Positions 39,285-49,542 of a stretch of DNA of 64,000 nt are shown here, in pieces. Within the stretch, counting starts at the first letter, position 1; each line of letters opens with the position of its first letter. Source of the DNA: Hamiltosporidium tvaerminnensis (taxonomy: Eukaryota > Microsporidia > Dubosqiidae); assembly GCA_022605425.2 (NCBI GenBank), contig JAKIMF020000004.1:1-64000 (forward strand). Reading direction: 5' to 3'. The notes beneath the pieces were generated by a model. It made no database searches, was not told where the DNA came from, and saw only the letters and a program-made list of their open reading frames with translations. Made by a program: the position numbers and the translations under genes.

Positions 39285-39700
39285 TCTACGGATCTGCTTC
39301 AAGAATACGTTTTATATATCTGCAGCTCTATAGGAAAAGTTCTTCATCTTTTAAAGTACAAGAGGTATGACTGTACTGAAGTGGAAGCCAAATATAAAAA
39401 ATGCCACCGTTCACAGATATCAATTCTCTGTAATTTTTGCAGCTAAATTTGCTGCATCTGTATATATTTTAATTAGCTGAATTATAGAAAGACTTATGCA
39501 AATTTATTTACGTAATTCTATACTTGCCTCAATATAGATGCCTTGAACAACAATCGTTCTTTTTAAAAAATCGAAGAATTCGAAATGCATGATTTTAAAT
39601 CCTTGTAATGCTTTTAGATAATCTTAACTGCAACATCAATTGTATTTACAGGAACTTTAAGTTAATGAGCCAATACTGAGACAAATTGCCTATTAAGATA
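39285..39700. repeat. Module M, second copy in type I unit C
   Basis: Counterpart of 8640-9090. The segment 39310-39565 is unusually well kept between the two units (about 93% by eye). It includes the GACTGTACTGAAGTGGAAGC stretch and TTGCAGCTAAATTTGCTGC. Confidence 0.6.
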
Positions 39701-40277
39701 GAAATTTTGTTTGAAAATTTATACCCTATACAATAAGAAATTGCCTGAATTCCGTTTTAAAAAAATTAGTAAATCTTATACGAAAAACCTAAATTTATTA
39801 TTTTAATATCTTACAATTTTGATTGTATGCTTTTAAGTGCTTTAATTCGATCACAAGTTAAAAACAATATGTTTTTTATAATATTTTGCAATTTGAGATT
39901 CTATATATTTACATTTCTATTTTAAGTAAATGTGCTCTTTTATTTTTCTAAGATTTTAAATACTTTGTTGCTAGCTATGTTACAGAACTTATACAAGGAT
40001 ATTGAAATGTTAATCCAACCCTATATTTCTTTAATATTTTTTTTAAACCAACTTTCTAGTATTTAACTGCTACAGGTTAGGTAAATATTATTTTCTTTAC
40101 TATATTTCTAAAGTATTTCCCTGACTTAGGTTAGTGAAAGCAAAATATTTCAATTGGAATGGTATTAAGGGCTATATACATTTTCCAAATATATACTTTT
40201 TTATTTTAAATTTTAACTTGAATATAGGTGATTTGCATTAAGCCTTCATTTTTTTCCAAGTAAATTACAAGTCTTTA

Positions 40278-40695
40278 TTTTTTGGCTCGAGCATAGAAAA
40301 TTTTAGTTTTTCTTTTAGTACGAATATACAATAAGTAGAAATAGAACGAATATATGCCTAAATCTCTATTGAAATCGCTTTTTTTAAGGTTTTTTATGAT
40401 TTTCGTACTTTTATCCAAGTAAGTAAAATATCCAGACATTGTTTTTACATTAAAAACCCTTATGAATAAAATAGCGACAATGCTTTTGAATATAAAAATA
40501 AAAGAGCTTCGAAATGCAAAGCTTTTAGCATTTTTAATTAAAATAAATTTTTAACAATAAATAAACAAGTATTGAGTTTATTCATCTAAAATTTTAAAAA
40601 GGTAAACTCCTAATATTAAATAATTTTTTACGTGTAATAATTTGAATTTAGCAGAATCTTAATTTTTTCCTGATAAAACTACTCTTGGAACTTTG
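40278..40695. other. Conserved island, second copy
   Basis: Counterpart of 9656-10075. The reverse-strand frame seen in the other copy is shifted near its beginning by a 2-bp difference in a T run here. A full-length conserved protein is therefore not supported. The remaining differences are about six substitutions in the first 300 bp. Confidence 0.5.
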
Positions 40696-40804
40696 CAACC
40701 TAAAATATTTATGTTTTAAATAAGAATCCTCAAACGAAAATTAAAAAGCAGCTGAATATTAATATAGAAAATTTTTATTTGTAATTAGACAGAAATATTT
40801 TACC

Positions 40805-41700
40805 TAAACATAATCGTTTACCTGTTGCTCAACAATATTTTAGTGAGCATAATCAGTATTAATACCTCTAAGAACCAAACTACTTTAAAAAAGGCAAAAA
40901 AATTTTTCACTCAACTAATTACTTTCATAAACACCAAAAAAGTTTTCCCTATCCTAGTTTTTAGTCCCCAAACCAAACATTTTTCTTCAACTCTATTATT
41001 ATTTCCCTACCTCGATTCTTTTTACCCTTGCGCCTGTTCTACATAACAGAATATTTTTTCCCCTAAATTTCTGTATATTTTAAATATTCTTGAAAAGCTT
41101 CATCCTTTCCACGACCAAATCATTTAATCTTTAAATATATTTTTCCGCCATTATTTTCTTTTTGCCATAGACTTGCTCTTCCTCTCAGACAATTATTTTT
41201 TTCTCAAGTTTTTTAAATTATTCTGTTCAAATTATTTCTTTTTTGGAATTTTTATCTTTAAAACAAATATTCTAGTAATTATCCGACTCCATTGATTTCA
41301 ACTAGATATTTTCTTTCTGCCGATTTTTTTTCTTGTATACAGATTCTTTTATCTAATCTTAACTTTCCTTGGTATTTTTAGACAACAAAAAAAACTTTAT
41401 TTCCTAGAAATCCTTTCCCCTGGCCTAATTTCAATTTCCCTAAACCCTATTCCATAACCTAATTTTCTTTCTTCTTAAACTGTTTCCTAGCCAATTTATT
41501 TTCCGTAACCAGATCCTTTTTCCCTCACTACCATATCATTTCCCAAACTAAAATTTTTTTAATTGCTGGAAACCCAATCTACTCATCGGAAACAGATTTA
41601 TTCTACTAACCTTTTTTGTCGAACGATTCTTTCTTCGCCAACTAAAATCTTTTTTTCCTTGGCCAATTTTCTTGCTTTCTCTCTAATTTTTTTATTCTTA
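40805..41700. repeat. Pyrimidine-rich tract, second copy
   Basis: Counterpart of 10190-11160, C/T-rich on the + strand. The stretch around 41000-41075 is almost unchanged from the first copy. A frame at 40825-41046 crosses it but is explained by the pyrimidine bias. Confidence 0.5.
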
Positions 41701-43412
41701 TTAAATAAAATTGGGTAAAAAAAATAGAAATTAATTACGAAAAATAATTCTCTTATCTAAAAGTTGGGTTTCTATTTTTTTATACCCTATGGTGTGAAAA
41801 AAATCTCTGTTCTTACCTGTAAAAAGTGGTTTTTCTAATTTTCACTAGTAATAATAGGATTTTATATTTTTAACCAATCCTTTTCTACTTAAAATCTTTA
41901 TAAATAAAAATTATGTTGCTTGTAAATTTAGTTTTTTGAAAATAGATTTTTTCTTAGATTCTATAGCTATGAAAAGACACACATTTAGATTTTAAAATGC
42001 ATCTTAAAATACTATTAATCTAAGAATATATTTAAATTTATTATTGTAATAATATATCTTTTGTGAAGTTAGGGAATCGTAAGCCCAAAAAAGTTTAAAA
42101 AAATAAGGTGAATTCAAGTATAGTGGATAAAATAAACGAAAAACTGTTTTATAAGAATACCCTCTAAAGTTGTTAAAAGAAAATAAATTTGTATAAAACT
42201 ACGAAAACCATAAAGAAAAAATAAAAAGGCTGTTTTACCAACATAAATTTAATGAGTAAATTCGATTCGGTTGTCACGGAGAAAGTAAAACTTGCCTTTC
42301 CATTAAATCTAAACCAAAAAAATAATAAAGAAAACTCTAACTTAATTAGTTTGGTGCATTTTTGTTGAAATTTTCGTAATTTTTCTTTTAATGGGAATTA
42401 TGATATTGAGATTCCGTAATCTGGGTAATATTTATGAAATAGTGGGTCTGAAGTAATTAAGTGTGAGGGATGTGACAGATTGCAGTAGTTGTATGGTATA
42501 TTAAGATACATTTTCAAGCTGCAATGTTTACAAAAGAACCTAGAGGGGAGTAAAATCTAGAGTAAGGTAAAAAATGGGCAGCAAAAAGGTAGATCGGAGA
42601 GTAAATCGGAATAAAAACAGCTATTAATTTTATTTTACTTTCAGGTTTTAGTTTTTCTCTTTTAATTTGATTTTATTCGTATCATCTCTTATAGTGATCA
42701 CTTAATCCTGAAGGGTTTTGGATGAATTACACATTTAAGTTCGAAAATATCTTTATTCTATCTGTGAATATTTAGATATTAAAAACAAATGTGAATTTGA
42801 AAGTGTCTTTTTTTGAAAATTTGATTTGACAAAATTTCCAAACGTTTACTTTTTAAATTTTGTGTATATTTTACATTTTAAAGAAATGTATTTTTCTTTT
42901 TTATACATTTTAAAAAAAAATGTGTTTAAAAACTTCAAAGGTTTTTTTGGAATCTTTGGAATTTTTTATTCTTTGTTATTTTTACAATTTCATGGATTCA
43001 TTACTTTTTTTCAAGCCATTTCTAGGTTTTTTTCAGGGTTTGTATGAATTCAAGCGTTTTTTTTATTTTCTAAATTTCGTATAAATTTTTATGTTTTCTA
43101 CATTTTTTCATTTCATTCTTGGAATTGAGTAGTATTTTTATGGATTCATTTTATATTCATATATCTATTGGTTTTTTAAATGTCTATAATTTAGCACATT
43201 CTTTCACATTCCATATACTTTTTATAAACTTTTGACTTTTTTTCTTCAAAAAATGAAAATTTTTAAAAATTTACAACTTTTATGAATTATTATGAAATTT
43301 TATGTATTTTCTAGTAATTTTGCTAAAAATTTTCTATTTATTTTTAAATCGTTAAAAATACCTATATGATTTAATGGTATTCATTCTTATAACATTTAAA
43401 GGGGCTAAACTT

Positions 43413-44825
43413 AATAAACTTATAAAATTTACTATAATTGGAAGTTTTTCGGTGTAAGTTATCGGGTCTTTTTTGGTTATTTATTACATTTAGACTATAA
43501 AAACCAATATCATCATATAAAAATAAGATTTTTTTATCTTGATAATAATACGTCGTTTTAAACTTTAATATGGCCGTATTAATTTTTGTGAAATCGTTTT
43601 TAAAAGCCCTCAATATATTTATTAAAACATTAATCGTATAGAGTATTATAACGTAGCTTTAGATTTCTATATAACCTCATATTAGTTACTTTTTCGAAAA
43701 TTGAGCAAACTGCCGGGTAGTATATATGTATTGCTTCTTTAGCTAAAAAAGAATACAAAGCCAACAAAAATAAAGAAATACATCTGAAAAGGTATTTAAA
43801 ATTTCTTGTATACTATTTTAAAGAAAAAGATGAAAACTGTTAATAGTATCTTTATTGAAATATATTTGATATTTTATATATTCATACAGACTTGCATTTA
43901 TTATGCATTACTATAATCTATATTAGTAAATCGATATTTAAATTCCCTTAATATATCTATACAAAAAAATTATTTGTTTTTTTACCATGAGTCTTATTGT
44001 ATTGACTTAAATTATTTTTATTATAAGTATATTTATTGTTTTAAAACAATGTTATTAAGTCTTTTTTAGACTTATATATTATACAGTAACGATTTAGAGA
44101 ATTAAAATTAAATAAAATCGATAGTAAAATAAAATATCTTTAGTGATAAATGTGTTTCTAAACAAATTATAAATTAAAACCAAATTTAAATAAATGTTTA
44201 TACGTAAAGTATATGTCAATTTTAGTTTTCTTAATCTATTTCTCTTGTTTAAACAAAATTCTACAATAATTCTAAAAATAGTTTAATTTTGTATTTTTTC
44301 GAGTTAAACTTGTTTATGAAGTCGTACACATTAAACAAAAAAGATTGAATTATAGAAATTTTATATAATATTTTAATTTAGTTTAACAATAGGTAATCCT
44401 TAAATAAATTTGGTTTTATATTAAAATAAATAATATACTTATTTTTTACCTATTTATATATATATTTTTCTCGTTTGTATCTAAAGCTACGAATTATTTT
44501 TCAAACTTTCCAGAAATTAATTTAAATGGAGTACTATAAGAGAATGAATGATACTTTGATATCTAAATATATTCATAGATGAATATTATATTATAATAAC
44601 TATAAAATAAAGTATGTTTATGGAACGAGGCTGGCATTCTATTTCGCTAAATAAAATTTCTATGTATTGGGTATGTTGATTTATATTATATCATTCAATT
44701 ATGATTTATTTACACAAAATATAAAAAGAAAGATAATTAATCATTAAATTTAAAAAACTTGGATTGAGCCTTAATCTATATGTTGAAGTATTCTCCACAT
44801 GTGAACTAGAACTATTAGCCCTATA
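43413..44825. repeat. Type II long repeat unit, truncated copy D
   Basis: Follows type I copy C just as 12853-17400 follows copy A. Alignment with the other type II units continues through 43900-44700 and into the beginning of module M (TATTCTCCACATG near 44790). It then stops abruptly at about 44825, where the CCCTAA-rich region begins. About 3 kb of the unit is missing. Confidence 0.7.
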
Positions 44826-44850
44826 ATTTCCCTAACCCCGGTAGGGAAAT
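44826..44850. other. Perfect 9-bp hairpin at the repeat/CCCTAA junction
   Basis: ATTTCCCTA (44826-44834) and TAGGGAAAT (44842-44850) pair perfectly around a 7-base loop ACCCCGG. It lies exactly where homology to type II units ends and CCCTAA-type motifs begin. Confidence 0.6.
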
Positions 44851-46970
44851 ACAATTTAATGCTTTAAAACATTTATATGAATAATTTAAAATCTTTTTAG
44901 TTGGATTTCCCTACTTCCTTAACCGATTTAAATATAGTATTATTACCGACGCATGCAAAGTAAAAAATCCTAATGATAAAAGCGATTTCCCTAACCAAAA
45001 ATTAAAAAAAAATAATGCATTATAAGTAAATATAAAAGAAAAAAATTTATTAAATTATGCCTGAAGAATTTAGCGAATAAAACAAGTCCCAACAAATAAA
45101 GCTATATATTTAATGTAAAGACAGTTTACATTCTTCAATTATAGAGAGCTATTTCTAAAAATTGCAATTGAAAAAATCCAGATTTTTTTCCCTATACAAT
45201 TCCGCTTCCCCCTAACCCTATCTGTTCTACTCTAATACTTCTCTTGAATTACACAATTTAATTATTGTCAACCAAATATGTTACCTACCTTTTTTTTAAA
45301 CGAAAAAAATTATTTTTAATTTTCCTAACCCTTCTCCCTAACCTTGTCCCTTTTTTCCACTAAAAAATTATTTATAGTTCCTATGCTGTTTTTACTCCTT
45401 ATTTTTTTTACCAAAAAAGTTTCTGAAAATTCCCTACCAATTGATTACTTCTTTTACCCTAACCCTTCCCTTTCCCTAAACTCAGTAGTTCTTTTCCCTA
45501 CCAAATGATTTATATTCTACCCTTTCTCTCCAAAAAAACTTATTTCTCCCTGACTAACTTTTTCCTATACATATTTTGTTTTTCCTACCTCCCCTAACTT
45601 TCTACACCGTCTTAAATACTTATTGTTCCTTAAATTTTACTCGTAATACCCATTGTTTTTTCTTAACTAGATGTTTTTCTTAATCCCACTAATTTTTCCT
45701 TAACCTACTTGAAGTTTCCCTAACCTAATTATTGTATCAAACATTTTTCTATTCAACAAATATTATTTCTTAAAACCGATTCTATCTTCTATTTAAAATC
45801 ATTTTTTTTCGTGTAAACAAATTTTCACCCTAACACAATTCTGTTTTCCCTAACCCGGATTCTGCTTGCCCTAACTTTAAGTTATAACAGACTTTCTTTT
45901 TTCTCTAACTAATTAAGTTCTCCAAGGATTTCTTATTCAATAAATTTATCGCTTTTTCTTTTCTAACTATTATCTATTTCCCTGCTATTTTTTTCAAGGT
46001 AAATGATCACTTTTTTAAGTAGTTTCTTTTTTCCTACTTTTTTCTTGTTTTCCTACTTTTTTCTGTTTCCCTAACTTTCCTTTTCATTTTTTTACCAACT
46101 GTCCTTTCCCCAACCGATCTTGCTAAAATAGTTGGGGTCAAAAATATAAAAATTTATAAAGAATAATTTCCCTACTGAAAAAATAAAAAGTGTTTTACCC
46201 TAAACTATTGTTATTAAGGAGAAGTAATTTCCCTAATCTTCAAGTACTATCCTAAAGTATGGCACTTCTTTCCTAATTTGTGGCTTATAAACATAGTAAT
46301 TTTTTTTACAAAAAATTTCTTTCATTTTCCCTAACTTATTATAAGAAATTTAAAAAATTTACGTTAAAAACTTCGTTTTTAAAAATAAAAAAACCCTACG
46401 GACACGAAAAAAAATATAATTAACCTACTTGCTTTATTAAAAACATTGGGCGAAAGTAGGGAAATATATACCTTAACAAATTTTTAAACAGTGAATTATA
46501 TAAGGTAAATATAAAAAGGGAAATAAGAGAATATTAATGAATTTTGAATTCTCTTAAAAAAAATTGGAGAAAGTTAATAAAAAAATTAGAGAAAATGATT
46601 TACCGAATAAAAATATGTAAGAAAACTAGAGATTTTTCTGTACTAAGAAAATAAAACGATCTCCTATTTAGCCAATACCAAAACTTGACCCTAAACCTAA
46701 CTGAATTGGTTAGGGGTGTTTCTTTATCTTTCACTGGTTCTGGGTTAGGGTAAGGGCCAAAGTGATTATTATTGGTCTTGCTTCTGTAATATGTCAAGTG
46801 TAAAAGTGTTATTTTTGAGTTTTTGGTAGTTATTAGGTTGAGGTCTTCAGATTGTGTTGGAGGAAAAGGTTTGCCTGGTAATAAAATAAATTCAGAATAA
46901 TGAAAATATGTTATTGGGTCAGGGTAAAGGGTTGGTGGGTATAATTGAACCATTCGTAAAAATTCTATCA
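44826..46970. repeat. Degenerate CCCTAA / TTAGGG interspersed region
   Basis: The words TTTCCCTAAC, CCCTAACC, CCCTACC and near variants recur tens of times on the + strand from 44828 to about 46400. After about 46440 the polarity reverses to TAGGGAAA, GGTTAGGG and GGGTTAGGGTAAGGG (46453, 46710, 46742, 46917). The motif is telomere-like (TTAGGG) but set in long AT-rich filler. The long reverse frame at 46600-46971 is produced by this C-rich bias and is not called as a gene. Confidence 0.65.
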
Positions 46971-48633
46971 TTTTTAGGTTTTTTTTTGTTAATATTTATT
47001 TTTTCTTATCTATATAGCTACAAAATATAATGTTACAAATTTTTACAGGCTTTTAACGGTAGTAAATCAAAAGAGTATCCGAGAAATTTAATTTACCGGT
47101 ATAAAATGTATTGTTTAAATAATTTTGATATCTGTTAGGAATTAAAATCAAAATATAGAATTATTATTTTTTAAAAAGGTTAACTTTTAAAAATCCTAAG
47201 GTTTAAAGGCCTTTCGATCTAAAAACAATTCTAAATTTTTTATTTGAAATATTTTTCAAACGAAAGAAACCATTAGTAAATTAATTCAAAAAAAATAATT
47301 TAATAATATTTATTGGCAAAAACTTTTTATGCCATATCGTAAATCATAAAAAAAAATTGTAAAACATTGTCTAATGATATTTAATAAATGTGTTAGTCTA
47401 ATTACAAATATTTACTATTGCTACTATTAAAATGAAAGTATAATATTACTTTAAAAATTCTTTAGTAGAAGATATTGCTACTATACGTTATCACCGTATA
47501 TTTGAACCTAAGCAGATTACACCCATTTTCTAAGAAAGCATAAAATTTATGTAAGGAGTCACAGCTACTAGAAAAAGAAAAAAAACTTTTAAGACTTATT
47601 TATGAGATATGTTTTAATTAACGGAATAAAAACACGCACTAAAAAATCTAAAGATCTTTTCTTTACTTCACTAAACCATAAACCTAAAAATTTAAAAAAG
47701 CAAGAAGCATATATAAACAAGATAAGAGCAAATATAAAAGACTTTTTATTATCTTTGTACCTTTACACGACTTGTTTATCAGTTAAAGGTGAATTTGTAC
47801 CCTTTCTCCTACACCCACTTTACTTGCTCCTGAATTTCTTTCGCGAAATAAACTATGTTTGGTGACTTAGAATAATCTATGAAATAGAAATTTTACGGCA
47901 TTTTTTAAACAGAGCTTTTTGACACTTATTTCCTGCCTGTGCTCCGTTTGTTTTGTTTTTAAAAATAAGACCTGTGGGTTATTATTTGGCAAAAACCGCT
48001 AATCTCAAACTAGGTCAGGGAATAGAAAGAAAAATATGGGAGATACATTGCGTAATACTTTCTATATATAAGAAAATCTTATGTGATGGGATTCAAATGC
48101 ATTAATTTAAGGAATTTAATGCTTTTCTTGCAAGATAAAATGTAAAAAATGAAAAAAGTTTTTTAAATGGAAATTTAATTAATTTTTTTGAAAACGTATA
48201 TTCAGATAACGAAAAACAATTTTAATGAAAGTATTTTGTTTAATCCTTTTGTTGTTTCTTCATTAAATTCCCTATTTTTACAATTGTAGCTTTCTATTCT
48301 GAAGTCCGTTTGCATACAGGCATATATCTATTGGATAAGATTAGGTATCTTAGTTCTGCTGAATCTTTTTTTAGTATTCGAAAAACAAAAAAGAATTTGC
48401 TATGATTGTAAAGTTTTTAATTAAATAATATTCCTGCGATATTATTTCTGTAATTGTTTGATTTATATTTCTTCAATTAATATATTTCGATTTAATTATT
48501 TCTTCTTATTCGTTGTATCTAATTAATTTATTCGGCTTTGAATTTGTATGTTTCGCTTTTCAAAACTTAGATTACTACTGTCGAATCAAAAAAAATCATT
48601 AAAACTATAAATACGTAGCGAATTTCGGTATTC
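46971..48633. other. AT-rich region upstream of LINE-1
   Basis: No match to module M or the long repeat units was seen, although LINE-2 has module M in the equivalent place. A frame at 47602-47865 (87 codons) is Lys-rich at its start and hydrophobic at its end. It has no recognised domain and cannot be supported as a gene. The last few hundred bases may be the LINE-1 5' untranslated region; its boundary is not visible. Confidence 0.45.
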
Positions 48634-49542
48634 ATGAAAAAAACCGAGAGCTCGGAGTCAGACAATGATCTCAATATTCCAAGAATCAAATATGTGATTG
48701 GGAATAAGGCACCGAAGCTTCCCCATACGCCTAGAAAAAAGAGGGATCCGAATAAACCAAAACTACCCTGTCCGTATTGTTTCTCGTTAAATACATCGAA
48801 TAATGGTACGGAGAAGAACCTTAATGATCCCCGTACCTATTGCAACACCTGTAAGTGGTCGTATAGCACACAAATCGCTGAGAATTTTGCTTATGCGTTT
48901 CAAAATAAAAAGGGTAAAATAAACGAATCGGTGAACTTGGAAATCGGTGTAACGAAAAAGACTAGCGATTCGGATATTACTAAAATTGTAATTTTCTCGC
49001 CAGAGGAAGGGTTTACTAATCCAAATCAGTCGAAATTGACCAAAGAACAGATTGCGTTGGTAATTTCAGATGAATCCCCTTTTCCCATTACAAAATATAT
49101 ATTTGTTTATTTTACAGGAATCAAACGTAATAGGACAAGGCTGTATAAACTTTCCTTGCAATCAATTAATCGAAACGTTGCGAGATATATAATAAATTTA
49201 GACTTTATACGGGAAAGTGCGATTGAAGTGATTTGTAAAGATAAATACAAATCAAAAATTGTTACATTATTCGAAGGTTTGCCGGCGACCTACCTAAAAA
49301 ATAGTCCTGAAATTAATGAACAGAAACATTTAGATGTTTCTGCTCTGAAAGAACGAATGAAAAAAATCTACCAAAGAAAAGAAAATAAAAATTTAAGATT
49401 AAAAAGATTTGCAGTTCGCTTAAACAAATTAGATGGGGAAGAACTGCTTGAGTTTCTCATGAGCGCCAATATAATGGCCAAAAGTATTGGCTCGGAAGAG
49501 AAACTCAACCCCAATAAAATAAAAAAAAATAATGTTGTATAG
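48634..49542 (+). CDS. LINE-1 ORF1 protein with CX2C-X20-CX2C zinc ribbon
   Basis: This 302-residue protein is the first ORF of LINE-1; ORF1 products generally bind element RNA and form the retrotransposition particle. The N-terminal 45 residues are polar, with a basic PRKKRD stretch at 33-38. Four cysteines follow at 46, 49, 70 and 73, spaced CX2C-X20-CX2C, as in zinc ribbons rather than retroviral CCHC knuckles. The C-terminal half (about 130-290) matches LINE-2 ORF1: a LYKLSLQ stretch, NLDFI, SPEI and a basic helical stretch around ERMKKI and RLKRFAV. The ATG at 48634 is the only upstream in-frame choice that keeps the cysteine motif. The stop overlaps the ORF2 start by 11 nt. The RNA-binding role is inferred from position and charge. 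Confidence 0.8.
   Translation: MKKTESSESDNDLNIPRIKYVIGNKAPKLPHTPRKKRDPNKPKLPCPYCFSLNTSNNGTEKNLNDPRTYCNTCKWSYSTQIAENFAYAFQNKKGKINESVNLEIGVTKKTSDSDITKIVIFSPEEGFTNPNQSKLTKEQIALVISDESPFPITKYIFVYFTGIKRNRTRLYKLSLQSINRNVARYIINLDFIRESAIEVICKDKYKSKIVTLFEGLPATYLKNSPEINEQKHLDVSALKERMKKIYQRKENKNLRLKRFAVRLNKLDGEELLEFLMSANIMAKSIGSEEKLNPNKIKKNNVV

Larger units (their letters stand above)
36320..43412. repeat. Type I long repeat unit, copy C (7.1 kb)
   Basis: Co-linear with 5653-12852 over its full length, with many small indels. It carries the same sub-features: module M at 37680-38090 and 39285-39700, the inverted-repeat block at 38048-38135, the conserved island at 40278-40695 and the pyrimidine tract at 40805-41700. 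Small frames at 38468-38713, 40825-41046, 42826-43047 and 43371-43613 are not conserved as proteins in the other unit and are not called. Confidence 0.8.

Noticed and set aside
44826-46970. True telomere or simple telomere-telomere fusion
   Set aside because: The words are interspersed and degenerate rather than tandem. The CCCTAA-to-TTAGGG order is opposite to that expected from joining two chromosome ends.
46600-46971. Reverse-strand 123-codon frame rich in Pro, Tyr and Thr
   Set aside because: It lies in the CCCTAA/TTAGGG-rich region. The Pro and Thr content follows from the repeat words, and no domain or conserved copy was seen.
47602-47865. 87-codon frame upstream of LINE-1
   Set aside because: Lys-rich then hydrophobic with no recognisable family, no homologue in the window and nothing indicating translation.
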